From NCBI RefSeq assembly GCF_030272615.1, contig NW_026729184.1:1-64000 (forward strand): DNA of 64,000 nucleotides, written 5' to 3'. How positions within the stretch are numbered: position 1 is the stretch's first letter; each line of letters opens with the position of its first letter. The position numbers and the translations under genes are program-made. Of the stretch, positions 51,160-63,443 are shown one piece after another. The notes under the pieces were generated by a model. It was not told where the DNA came from and did not search any database. It was given only the letters and a program-made list of their open reading frames with translations. This DNA comes from Cryptomeria japonica. Lineage: Eukaryota; Streptophyta; Pinopsida; Cupressales; Cupressaceae.

Positions 51160-52380
51160 TCCAAAAATATTAAGACTATTACAAATGTAAAGTATGAATG
51201 TTATAGATTGTGATATGAATTGAGTAGACATTACCACACTACACTAGCCCTAGTATGGTGTGGTAGTTGCTGAAAATATGACCTCGCCATTAATCTTTAA
51301 AATTGATTTTCTTTAAAAGGAATGTTTCACTTAACAATATGCATTCCCCCTTTCAAACTTGTAGTCTCTCAAATGAGCATAACAAAAGGGAGACTAAATA
51401 AAAATTTGAGATAATCCAAAATAATCATTACCTTCTCTTTTCAACTAATCCTAAGGTTGAGTATTATCTTAGAGTTATCTATCAAGTTTACTTAAATTTT
51501 AATTATATTTTACCACTTATATCCATATTCCATTCAAATGCTACATCTAAGAATTTTATAAATCGAGTCAACATAGAAACATAAAATATGGCCAACTCAT
51601 AATTAAACTTTAATATTACATGAACTTATTGTTGCAGTCTTATTTTATATAATTGTTTTTTAATATAAAATTGGATAATATGTTAATAATAAGTCAATTT
51701 AATAATATGACTATCTTGAATATTAGTTTATTACATATGAGAAAAATGACAAGTATTAATGGACAAAACTTGTCATGTTTGGCAAATGGGCCTTTACAAA
51801 TCAATATATAACATATTTGAATTCGTAGAAGTTAAAAACTGATGTAAAGTCATTGTAAGATAATTGTGGTTGGTCTTCATATTGAACGGCTAATCCAAAA
51901 TGATATTGTCCAATTTTTGTGTCAAAGCCTTGGCCAATGTCCTCTTAAATTGAACAAGGCCAAGCTAAGATAGCTTGGAAAGCTTTATATTTATTTATTA
52001 ATTGTTTTTGTGTTCAACATAGATCAAACTCAAGATATCTTAGTTTATCCCTTGTTCTTGTTTTCCTCTATACTCAAAGCTTACCATTATCACACCCTTA
52101 AAGAACAAAACTTAACATATTGAATGGTTTGATCCAAAATGATATTTAGAATGCCTATATTAAAGTCTTGGTCGAGGTAGGCTAAGATTTAACTGTAAAT
52201 TAGAAATATAACACTCACTACCTTCACCAAGATAGATTTATGACCATTTCAACTTTTTAATAACAATTTGAGGATCTTGTGGTAAAAGAAATGACTTGGA
52301 AACAATTTCCTTAGTTGTTTATGAGATCGGTACCGATCAAAAAATGTTTTTAGCTTGTCTTCTAGTCTTGCTTTTTTATA
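51160..52380. repeat. Partial repeat A, copy 3
   Basis: Matches copy 1 from about 24042 to 25090 (ggctattacaaatgtaaagt-like start, tagtctctcaaatgagcata, aatgacaagtattaatggac, ttccttagttgtttatgaga). More diverged than copies 1 and 2 are from each other. Confidence 0.75.
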
Positions 52381-53899
52381 TCCATAGAATAATAATTGTC
52401 TAGATGTATGGTATGTACATGGTTTAGTTTTCTACACATGTTTTATAATTTCGGTGAGGAATGAAATCACTTTGATTGGCTTATATATGTTTCTTAAGGA
52501 GTTAGATGAAGGTTATTTTTGCTTTTGGTCTTTATTCTATGGTTGAGAAAAATTGTCTAAGGGTCAAACAACATATTTTCCAAAGTCTGCAAGTTATTAT
52601 TTTGGTCCACAATCCTATGCCTTGTAGGGCTTGGCCTTGTGGTTTTGAGGATATGATTTCCAATCACTAAGTAGCTATTTCCAGGATTTTCATGTCATAA
52701 TATATTCTACAATAGGTGTTAGATGTGGCTATTGTCTAGTTTATGCTAGAACAATGTAATATATCTCTAATGTTCACTAGAATTATTTTGTAGAATTATT
52801 TGAGAGAGTTTCATACCTTAGGTAAGAACTTATCATTTTAAAATTTTTTAGTGTATTTAGTCTCTATCCTTGCAAGGATATGCTTTCTATCTCATATCTC
52901 ACCATCACCATTATGGAAGAGGAAATAATAAAATGATATTTGACTTAGGAAATCCCGTATATAGAAGAACAACTTCCCCTTTGTTTGTCTTTAGGTCCAA
53001 ATTTGACAATGAAAAGTTATAAACAAATAAAGTAGACATTGAAAAATTATCTCAAACTTCAAATGCATGAAAACCTTGAAACACATGTTTGCAACACCCC
53101 TATCCTATTGGTTTTACCCTAGTTTCAAGGAGGCATGTGTGTATATCCTTCTGATCCTATTTTGGTTGTCTCCAAACCATCCAATGTCTTTAGAAACAAG
53201 TACACAATGCTTCCATCTAACATAGTCAACTCTAGATATTAATTCTAGGTTCTTCTCTACGTGTACATTCCAGATCTATATTATTGTTTTTATATTTTAT
53301 GTTACAGGTCATCTATATTACTCAAGTTTATTACATACATTCAACAACCTCAATCTCTTGCAATAAAGAAGTTCATAATATCTATGCCTAACTCTCCTTT
53401 GAGGGATACTAGCTAGGCCTTACATGTTCTAATATAATGTAAGATTGAGACCTTCTAGGTTGTATTGATTAGTCTAGGGATCTTATTTCCTCTATTTTAA
53501 TCCTATCACATGTGTATCTTTCCATGATATATGGATGTCTCCCAATAAGTTAATATTCAATCATCACATAATAGAGATATATTGGCATCTGTATTGGAAA
53601 ATTGGACTCTAGTGACTCCCCACCTAGGAGAGAGAAAGGAAGTCACTAGGATGATTTTCACTTGGATGAACTTTACATTCAAAAGAGGGGCTTGAATCCA
53701 CTAGATCCAAATCCAAGGGAAACAAGGATGTGAATTCCAAGTGGATTGCAAGGGTTCAAGAGTGATTTACCCTCTTTTGTATATGATAAAGTTGACTTGT
53801 TGACTATGTGGAACAAAGAGAGAGATTGAGTGAAATGAGGAGCTATCAGTTTGGGATCATGCTGTAACTTTGGATCTAAGATAATTAGATTGATACGGA
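52381..53899. other. Intergenic DNA without recognised genes
   Basis: No open frame of note. An inverted pair ctagtgact / agtcactag lies near 53610-53650; its meaning is unknown. Confidence 0.4.
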
Positions 53900-54774
53900 T
53901 CTTCCATGCAAATTTGGAGAAAAGTTATCAGGACCATGGTGACAATGTACATGGTCCTCCAAAAAATCCGTGAAATGAAAAGGGTTCTTTCATCTCTACA
54001 AATGAAGCCCAAACCTGCAATTACAACTATGCACTTGCAACCTACACATAGAAAAGAGAGGGAGAGGGGTTGTGGATAGGGGTTTGCCTCAGGCAAACCC
54101 TGGTTAAGGAATCGACCTTGAAAGAAAGTAATTGCAAATGCTTGAATGTAAACAATGGAATTGTATACCTTGTAGATCTGCAACTTGTTGATGATGATTT
54201 CTTTTCTTCTTGAATGTAATCATAAGTGTTGTATGAAATGGCATGTAACATGAAAAAACCTTAACACACACACATGCTTTCAAATGAATATTGTAATATT
54301 GATCCCATGGATGGATGAAGAAGACTTGAATGCTTGAATACTTGATCATGTATATTTTTTCCTATGCTTTCTTATCATCCCTTTGCTTTAATTTTGCCTC
54401 CTTGCAAATGAGAAAACCAACTCCCTTTTATGCATGCCTTAGAAGATTAATTCATCTCACCAAAAGTCGACATCGAGGAGATTTGGGATCCCAAAGTGCA
54501 TATAGGGTCGAGGGGACCTATCTTGAGGCCACCCTAAGAGGGTGAGATATGGGCACCACACCCTTGTGCAAGGGGGATATGGGTGCCATGCCCTTGTTAT
54601 GCCCTATCTTGGGACCCGGACAGGGTCTTGAGTCTATCTCAAGGCTCAAACAAGAAGGGGTCAATGGGGTGAACATGCATAAAGAGGTCTTGGTCAGAAA
54701 AGAGGGTGTTTTCGCCAAAGTGAGGACTTTGAGTTTGGTTAAAATTGCAGGAGGCACAATTTCATGACACTACA
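53900..54774 (-). mobile_element. Probable Gypsy-type LTR
   Basis: Read on the minus strand it begins TGTAGTGTCATGAAATTGTG at 54774, has a GC-richer U3-like part, then a TATA box gcataaaaggga (about 54425-54437), and runs to a less certain end near 53900. This layout is that of an LTR with its promoter. No internal domains or partner LTR are seen. The short frames inside are not protein-like. Confidence 0.45.
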
Positions 54775-57439
54775 ACATCATTAAGCCATCCTTCCCCCTC
54801 TCTCTATGACCTCCAAACTAAATCACCCTACAATGAATTGTCTAACACCTACTATGAATACTCCATGTGCTCCATCTATTTGTATTTTCCTATCCTTTGT
54901 TGCCCAAAGATAGAGGACTCCCCAAATTGCTAATAGGTTAGAGCACTACAATGTGATCCCATGCCCAAATTTATATTAAAGCCACATGCCCTAGACCCCA
55001 TCCATCTTTTTAAATGATTAAATGCAAATCCTTTTTATAAACGGCTCATGCAAGCCCCCATGCAAATAGTTGCCTACACTCCACCATATCTATAATGAAT
55101 TTGGCTAGCCTAATGTGGAAAGAGCATCCTCCCTTCCTAAGTAGATTAATACTACTAACAAGAGCTAGCATCATCAATGGGAAATTTACAATCGTCCCTC
55201 TATATGCATCCATATTTAGTGTCTTACGTCTCCTCACTTGAGGTCTTCTTTCCTATACAGTTGCTACAATATATTATTCACATCTACACTTAGTGTGTAA
55301 ATTATTCAAGTTATAATAAATTCTCTTAATATTCACCATACATCCCCAAGGGTAATTATTTTCTCCCTCATAACAAGATGAAAGGTGCTCATCTCGAATT
55401 GTCACCTCTCTACTAGTGTTGCAACCATAACCATGTGCTCAAATGGTTGTCATACTCACTATATACTCAACCTTATAAGCTCATGAAATATCACTTGATC
55501 TACACCTCCCAAGCTCATTGTCAAGCTCTATACTCCTGATTTCCACTCTTATGTCTCTAGTAATTGTAAATTCTCTTGCATGATGTTCAATAACACCAAT
55601 CAATCCTCATAAATCAGCTGATATACTTCTTTCCATGTATCACCATTCCCAAGCCTTTTCCCTCCTAAGCTCAATCATTGAGCTACCAAACACATTCATT
55701 AGGTTTTATATACATCAATTATGCTTTTACCTAATCATTATTTTACATAATCATTATGATTACATGGCTACTATAATTTAGTAAAATTATTTCACATTTT
55801 ATGGAGTCACTAATTAGCTTCACAACAACCACAACCCTTAACAAAGCCACTCCATCCCTTAACATATCTACCAATTCATATTTTTACTACTTCAATAGTT
55901 GCATCATTTGACCTAATCTACCCCTTATTAATGATACACGTAAATGCATGAAATGATCAAGATGAGAGTATGTACCATTAGCCCTCACTCCTCCAGACGT
56001 CAATACCATCTCACTCTCTTTACCTAGTACTCATTAATCCATGCATTCTCTATCTTAACTTTGCTTCTCTTCTACCATGTTCTCACTTCACTATTAGCTA
56101 GGGTAAAAATTAATTTTTTACCCCTAGCCCTATTTATTCAACCCATTTCATTATTTTTTATTCCATTTATTCCTCCCATCTCCTTTTTTCATTATCTTTC
56201 TCTTTTCATCCATATTTTTTCTCTTTTATCCATTTTTTAACCCACCTACCCTCTCAAGGGGGAATCCATCTTTCACCACATTTCTTCTATTTCTTCTATA
56301 CGAAAGCATCTTTTCTCTTCTTAATTCTAAAAGTGACCTATATTTTATTTTTCTTCAAAATAAAGTTATTTTACCATCATTTCAAATACAATTGAAATGC
56401 AAACACCTCAAACTAACACTTTGTTGGACTTGATAATTCCTTTGATTATTGATCATTTACATTTGATCAATTATTCTCATTCTTGTCGTCAATATTATTT
56501 AAATATTCTTTATTATTTAAAATATTTTCCACTAATTTTGTTATTCTTGTTTCTCATCTAAAATTATTATTTCATTGATCTCTAAGGTCTAACCCTTGGT
56601 AAATAATTATTTGAAAATGATTTAATTAGACCTTTAATCCTCTTCATAAATTAAATAAATAATTTTATTTATTTGATTGATCATCTTGTTCACTTTCTAT
56701 TTTCTAATCTAATTCTCTATATCTCTTAATGTCCCTCTAATCATGTACACATTGGATAATCAATTATTAACTTTAGTTTTTAGCCACCCAAGTTTCTACC
56801 CATGTAATTAAAATTGTGCACAAACACCACAAAGCAATTAGGCAAAACTAATTTAATAGTACAATTAGGAGATTAATATAGTTTATTAATGGATACCTGT
56901 ATTTTTTTCAATTTATTAATAGGCTAATATTGAGCATTTGTATTTTGTAATGATTGACTAATTGAGGTTTTTTTAAGTTGTTTTGGTAGTGTCACATACA
57001 ACTACACATAGAAGAATACCAATGAGATTGATTTAAGAGATAAGTGGTCATATGTTGGTGACTTCTTTTAGGTAGTTGAAATTTAAATTATTACAAAAAA
57101 TATATAATTAAAATATAATTTATTGTAAAATTGTAAAATATTATGTATCTAATAACTACCTCTTAATATTTCAGTATATAGATAGTGATTTCTAGTAAGA
57201 GCTCATGTATTGCATTACAAAAACTTGTGAATTTAAAATATATGACAACATAGAAAAAAATTGTTAATTTGAATTATTATTTTCTGTTTAATATGATGAA
57301 ATATTTTAATTTAATTTTCTATTAGAAAATCCATCTTCATCATTATTAATTTGAAAAAAAACTAAAGAAAACAAAATAAAAAAATCTAGAAACATAACTT
57401 CTGATGAAATTATTAAACAGTAATTTGTAGGCACTGATA
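54775..57439. other. Intergenic DNA upstream of the right kinase gene
   Basis: AT-rich with a pyrimidine-rich tract at about 56140-56260. No gene or classified repeat is seen. The final 500 bp would hold the promoter of the kinase gene. Confidence 0.45.
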
Positions 57440-57525
57440 TCCCTAATCTATTTATTCCTCCATTCCATTCTATTCTCTTCAATTGCCTTCTGTTTTTCCC
57501 CTGCCTCACAAGAGTTCTGTCTTAC
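57440..57525 (+). promoter_or_regulatory. Probable 5' leader of the right kinase gene
   Basis: The 80 bp before the ATG are pyrimidine-rich (runs of cctcc, cattcc, ttctctt, tttttcccc), as is common for plant 5' UTRs and initiator regions. An AT-rich ctatttatt at about 57447 could serve as a weak TATA element. The upstream 400 bp are plain AT-rich DNA. There is no experimental or comparative support inside the window, because the left gene's promoter is outside it. Confidence 0.35.
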
Positions 57526-60500
57526 ATGGCTGCTCTTTTTTTGTTACTTTTAATGTTTTTCATATTTTCAATCTCCGCTTTTCCTCATTCTCTCAATCAT
57601 CTCTCTCAACAACAACAACAACAATTGCTCTTGCGATTCAAAGCTGTCGTATCCAAAAACGGCAATGCTCTGCCCGACTGGATTCCCCTTCACCCATTCT
57701 GTAACTGGTCTGGTATTATTTGTCACTCGTCTCAATCTGTTCGTGCCGTCAATTTAACCCAAATGGGTTTAGATGGCATCATCTCTCCTGTGCTGGGAAA
57801 TCTCTCTTCTCTTCGAGTCCTAGATCTCTCCAGTAATTATCTCACTGGTATCATTCCTCCTCAACTCGGCCAACTCCCAAATCTATGGATACTCTTGCTG
57901 CATCAGAATCATTTGCAAGGAACCATTCCGCCCGCTCTCTCCGCTTGCCGCAGTTTGTATTTTCTGGCACTCTCCTATAACCAACTGCATGGCAGCATTC
58001 CGCCTGAGCTGAGCTTTATCAGAAGTTTGAAGTACCTCTACTTGGGCGGTAACAATCTCACGGGTACCATTCCCCCCTCTTTGAAGAATCTGTCTGCCTT
58101 AGTTGTATTGGATTTGGCCAACAATGAGCTCGACGGCCACATTTCTCCTGAATTGGGCATGCTCAGTCACCTCCAGACTATTTACCTTTTTGGAAACAGT
58201 CTATCGGGCGCCATTCCCAGCACTTTTCACTCTGTCCGTGCCATCAATTTATCCCAAATGGGTTTAGACGGCACCAATTCTCCCGTGCTCGGGAGTCTCT
58301 CCTCTCTTCGATCCCTTGATCTCTCCTTCAATAACCTCACTGGTACTATTCCTCCTCATCTCGGCCAACTGCCAAATCTACAGATACTCGATCTGGCCGG
58401 CAATCAATTACAAGGAATCATTCCGCCCGCTCTCTCCGCTTGCCGCAGTTTGTATCTTCTGTCACTCACCTTCAACCAACTGCATGGCAGCATTCCGCCT
58501 GAGCTGACTCTTCTAACAAGTTTGAAGTATCTCTACATGGGCGGTAACAGTCTAACGGGTACCATTCCACCCTCTTTCAAGAATCTGTCTGCCTTAGTTC
58601 GATTGGATTTGGCCTTAAATAACTTATCGGGCAACATTCCACCTGAATTGGGAATACTAACTGACTTAGAGTATCTTAGTTTATGGGGAAATCAGCTTAG
58701 TGGAAACATACCAAACTCCCTGGGAAATTGCTCCAGTCTCAAAGAACTTTATTTAAATACAAACCAACTTGGTGGAACGGTTCCAATGGAACTAGGTAGG
58801 TTGAAGCTTCTCACCAAGATTTACCTACACACCAATCAACTCGTTAGTGACAGCAGTAACACATTGGCCTTGGCCTTTCTCAATGCTCCCACAAATTGCT
58901 CCCACTTGCAAGAAATAGATGTGAAAATCAATTATTTCACTGGTATATTGGCCCCGACCATAGGCCAGCTGTCTTCTAATCTCAATTACTTTGCTTTATC
59001 GGCCAACATGATAAGCGGAAGCATACCACAACAGATTGTAAATCTCACAAACTTGACATACTTAGGTTTAGAAAATAATCTTTTGAGCGGCAATATTCCA
59101 TCTGGAATTAATAGATTTCGTGAGTTGGAAGAATTGCATCTGGGTGGGAACAAATTAGAAGGAAGCATTCCAAGTGAGATAAGTCATATGCAACATCTCG
59201 GACTCTTAAATCTTAGTCACAACCAGTTATCTGGAAAAATACCTGATTCACTTTGTAGCTCCCAGCAGTTAAGACGTCTTCTACTTCAGCACAACAAGTT
59301 ATCAGGGGAGATCCCTGTTAGTTTGGAGGGATGTCAGAAGTTGGAGCTCCTTGACTTATCTTACAATAAACTAGGGGGAAAGATACCTGGTGAAGTCATT
59401 GCCAGCCTTAAAAACCTGCAATTCTACCTTAATATTTCATGGAATTCTCTGGAAGGGCCGTTGCCGCAGGAGATGAGTAAAATTGTAATGGCTCTAGCCA
59501 TAGATATATCTGGAAAAAAACTTACTGGGGTCATTCCAATTTCTCTAGGAGACTGCACAGCATTAGAGCATCTAAATCTGTCTCACAACACCTTTGAAGG
59601 TCCAATACCACATTCACTCTCCAAATTAAAAAATCTCCAAGAAATGGATCTTTCTTTCAATAATTTGTCAGGGCAGATTCCAGAAGGAGGGTTGTTTCAA
59701 AATAGAACTGTTGTAACATTTTTTATGGGGAACCCTGGTCTATGTGGTCCAAAACACTATTCATTGCCTCCATGCCCAAATCTGACCCAGGGAAAACATT
59801 CCCTTCTCAAAAAAGTAGTCTTATCAGTTGTTGGAACCATTGGATTTGTATTATGCTGCTTCATTATAGTAATTTTATGGAGGCATAAACTTTCAAGGCA
59901 ACTAGTCCGTTCCTCGAGCTTTATTTTTCAAGGAAACTATCCAAAATTTTCTTATCAAGATCTGTTCATCGCAACATCTGGATTTGACGAGTCAAACTTG
60001 CTTGGAGTGGGTAACTTTGGATCTGTCTACAAAGGCATGTTGAGGGATGGTAAGATAATTGCCATGAAGAATCTTAATTTACAAAATGAAGAAGCTCTTA
60101 AGAGTTTTAAGAGAGAGTGCAAGATGTTGGGAAGATTTCGGCACCGTAACCTCATCAGAATCATGAGTGCATTTTTCTACCCTGACTTGAAAGGTTTGGT
60201 TCTTGAATTTGCATGTAATGGAAGCTTGGAAAAACATTTGCACCCTGAGAGGGATGGTGAAGGCTTTTGTAAATTGGGATTGAGTGAGTGTTTGAGCATT
60301 GCTGTTGATGTAGCACATGGCATGGAATATTTACATCATGATTGTCCTCTACAAATTGTGCACTGTGATTTAAAACCCAGCAATGTGCTCTTGGATGCCA
60401 ACATGACAGCTCTTGTCACTGATTTTGGTATATCCCGTTTAACTTCTACAAATTCCACTGATTCACTGAGTACAACAACATTTGCACTCAAAGGATCCAT

Positions 60501-61034
60501 TGGCTATATTGCTCCAGGTAAAATTTTTGAATTATCTTTATATTAGCATTATCATTTTCTTTATTAGCTTTTTAAAGAATTTAATGAATAAAATTGATTG
60601 CAGAGTATGGATTGGGTGGGAATGTTTCTATTTATGGAGATGTTTATAGTTATGGAATTCTGATATTGGAGATGGTTACAAGGAGGAGACCAAGTGATGA
60701 CATGTTTGTAGGAGACATGAGCTTGCACAAGTGGGTGAGATCAGCTTTTCCAAACAGACTGGCAGAAATTGTTGATAGGGAGCTATTGAGTGATGTGAAT
60801 GAAAACATGGAAGACAATAAATGTCTTCTTTCTTTCATTCATGTTGGTTTGCTGTGTAGTAGTGAATCATCAAGAGAGCGACCTTCCATGAGTGATGTAG
60901 CGAAAGCCTTGGTGAGCCTGAAGCCATCTTTGATGGGAGCTGCAGCTGCTTCCAATTTAACACCTACCATATCAGAACTCCTGGAAAAATGCAATCCCAC
61001 AGAAACATTGGCATCGGACAGCTCTACATTTTAG
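57526..61034 (+). CDS. LRR receptor-like kinase, subfamily XII, right copy (complete; exons 57526..60517 and 60604..61034)
   Basis: Full-length partner of the left-edge gene: 1140 residues. The ATG is followed at once by a hydrophobic signal peptide (MAALFLLLLMFFIFSISA), then six glutamines and the LRR N-cap (about 30-70), LRRs (about 71-730), a PPCP cap (about 750), a membrane helix (about 761-785) and the kinase (about 808-1100). Kinase landmarks are the glycine loop near 828, ATP-binding Lys848, HCD at 946-948 (non-RD), DFG at 966-968 and an intact APE at 996-998, completed across an 86-bp intron (60518-60603, GT..AG). Expected role: extracellular ligand sensing and cytoplasmic signalling, probably with a SERK-type co-receptor, as known for EFR and FLS2. 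The ligand cannot be told from sequence. No stop or frameshift is seen. By homology this is a host immune-type receptor; expression is unknown. Confidence 0.95.
57736..58725 (+). repeat. Internal 165-codon LRR block duplication in the right kinase gene
   Basis: Same arrangement as in the left gene: blocks at 57736-58230 and 58231-58725 (residues about 71-235 and 236-400). Its presence in both copies at the same register shows it was inherited from their common ancestor. Confidence 0.9.
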
Positions 61035-61827
61035 ATGTTTATAACTTCCATCAAGAAGTTTAAGTCCATGTTTGATTGTTTCAAGATTGTCTTCCATAAC
61101 AATCTAGTCTTCTTTCATGTCAAATCTCCCTTTAATTAAATTCTAGTTCTGTGAGCTTGTATATGGTTCTAATTTATGTGTTTTCGTTTCACCAGTTTGT
61201 GAAAGTATGATGTTGTCAATACATGCTTATTGAAACAATGTAAAGTATTTTAACATATTGTCCTATTTATAGGAGTTCCTCTCATAATGTACAAAAGCTT
61301 GTGAATATTCATGTGTCTCGAAGTTCAAAAACATGACAGGAATCTGGATGCCATATCAAGAATGATATGTTTATGGCTAGAAAGGAGAAAGGAATAAGAA
61401 TTCTAAGGTAAGTGAATTTTTTTGAGTTTTTTGAATAATTTAGAATGCTCAAAACAGATACGTCTTGGAGCTACGTGTAGAATTCACTCAAAATTTAGAT
61501 TGTAGTGTAATTCTCCTTTATCAGATGTAAGGGGAGGCCCTCGTTTCCCGTTAAAGCGGATGATACATCATTTTCATTTTTGACAGTCGTTTATAAGAAT
61601 GTGCAGAACTTAAAAAATCTTCTTTCGCTCCATTTGTTTTTCTTCAACCATTTCTGGCTATATAAATTACTATTACATTTTGATTTTCTGTAAACAATCA
61701 CTGGCCTCTTTATATATAAAAATATCGTTCAGATTTGGACTATATAATTAATATAAATTTTAAGTTGAGCATAATTTACTTTAATTTAAAATATAATTAA
61801 TTAATTTAATTTTAATTAATTAAGGAA
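61035..61827. other. 3' flank of the right kinase gene
   Basis: Same sequence as 3424-4180 with a few substitutions and the two small insertions noted for the duplicated segment. Confidence 0.5.
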
Positions 61828-63443
61828 AGTACTTTTTTTTCCTTTTTCATCAGTAAACTACAAATAAGAGGTCTGCTTCATGTACATTAATTCAAAATAT
61901 TTTACAATGTTTTTCTCATTATAGTTTCATACAGATTTGTAATAGGCGGTTTTTACAACCTATGCCAAAAACAATATCTACATGCTCTTTGTCATATAAA
62001 ATGGAGCATAATTACATTTTATGGATAAGGTATTTAAATCTTGAAGCCAGTTGAGGCCCTCCACGAGGATAGGCCCTAGAATCGATTGGAGAAACAAAAC
62101 ACACTTCCCAACATCTAGATGGTGTCATGGTAAAGCAAAGTGGATGTTAATCAAAATGAGAGGGCATCACTTTGGGCAATATCTAGTGATATAAATAATA
62201 TAGAAATCCTATGGCAACTAAATGCCCAATTCTTCAACTATCATCTTTAAAATGCCCTCAATCTCACCAAAAACTATTCTCAAATGAGTCATTTGCACAA
62301 CACATTCTATGAGTCAAATGGCTCACCCAAATTTTCCAACAAGGCCAAGAACATGGATGAAATGTTCATGTTAACTTTGTGTCTATGGTGAGTCAATAAG
62401 AAAAACTCTCTGAACCCCTTTAATCACTTGAAGAATTAAGCCAATGCGGTATTTGAAGATGCTCTTCAGCCTCTTCTCCTTGAGTACTCCTAAGAAATTC
62501 ATCTATCTACAAGTGCATGCCAATTAGATGGGCATGTTCATTTAAAGAAACTCTAAATCTTCTTGGAAAATATATTCTACATGAGATACACAAAGGTAAG
62601 CACGTGCAACATTTATTACTATGTCAAGATATTTCAATAAATGTCATTCTCTTTAGCCTCTATCACACCTTGTTTTGATTTTTTAGTGATATGCCACATC
62701 TTGTCATCATTACCTTACATAAGAAATAGAAACATCATCTTACAGGTTTCATGAGAGTCAACCTCAACTTAGTGCCTACTTCGACTAAAATGTGAAGGAT
62801 TCATGGAGTGTGGTGGATGCCACACATGAATTTATAGTAAGGAAGAAGTTTCATCCAAGCTAGATAAAAAGGCATCTCTAACATTCCAAGGCAAATTGGC
62901 ATCCCAATATAAGATGATAAACATTTTATATATTCTCAAAACATAAAACACGTCTAGAAGGACCTTAATATCTTAGTTTCATAAATCTATTTATGGTTAA
63001 GATTTTCTTTTGTAGTGCAGCCCTAGAAAAACCTCTAGCCATTGCCAACTAAATTTTGTTTCAACATAGTTGTGTTGGAAGAATATTCCTTTTTTCTTTG
63101 CACTCCATTCATCCATACCCCTTTGTGGCATAATATTTCCCATCCTTTGATTTGATGATTAGGGATATTTTCTTTTGCTTTTATGTTCCTTGCTAGAAGA
63201 AGTTCCTCATTTTCTATTTAATACATTGGCAACCCCCATGTGACATTGTGGTCCTCAAGACATTAGACAGACATGGTAAGAGTAGATATTACTACTTTCA
63301 ACATGATGATAAGTCAACCATTTTGATTTCCATGAGGTCATCTCACTAGATAATTTGGCAAGCGTCCCATAGTTGAGTTGATCTTAAGCCATTTGTTAAA
63401 GGGAAATTCGAGGTATATACTAGGAAGGGTGACTAATTTGAAT
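61828..63443 (-). mobile_element. Decayed LINE fragment, duplicate of the left copy
   Basis: Duplicated together with the kinase gene from the LINE fragment at 4181-5765. Holds only the downstream part of ORF2 and is cut by the LTR starting at about 63444. Inactive. Confidence 0.55.

Larger units (their letters stand above)
57612..63443. repeat. Right copy of the long duplicated segment
   Basis: Partner of 1-5765, same orientation, offset 57,611 bp in exon 1. Similarity stops abruptly after the shared 'aattg' at about 63443, where LTR-like sequence begins. The left copy continues with LINE sequence at that point. Confidence 0.92.
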
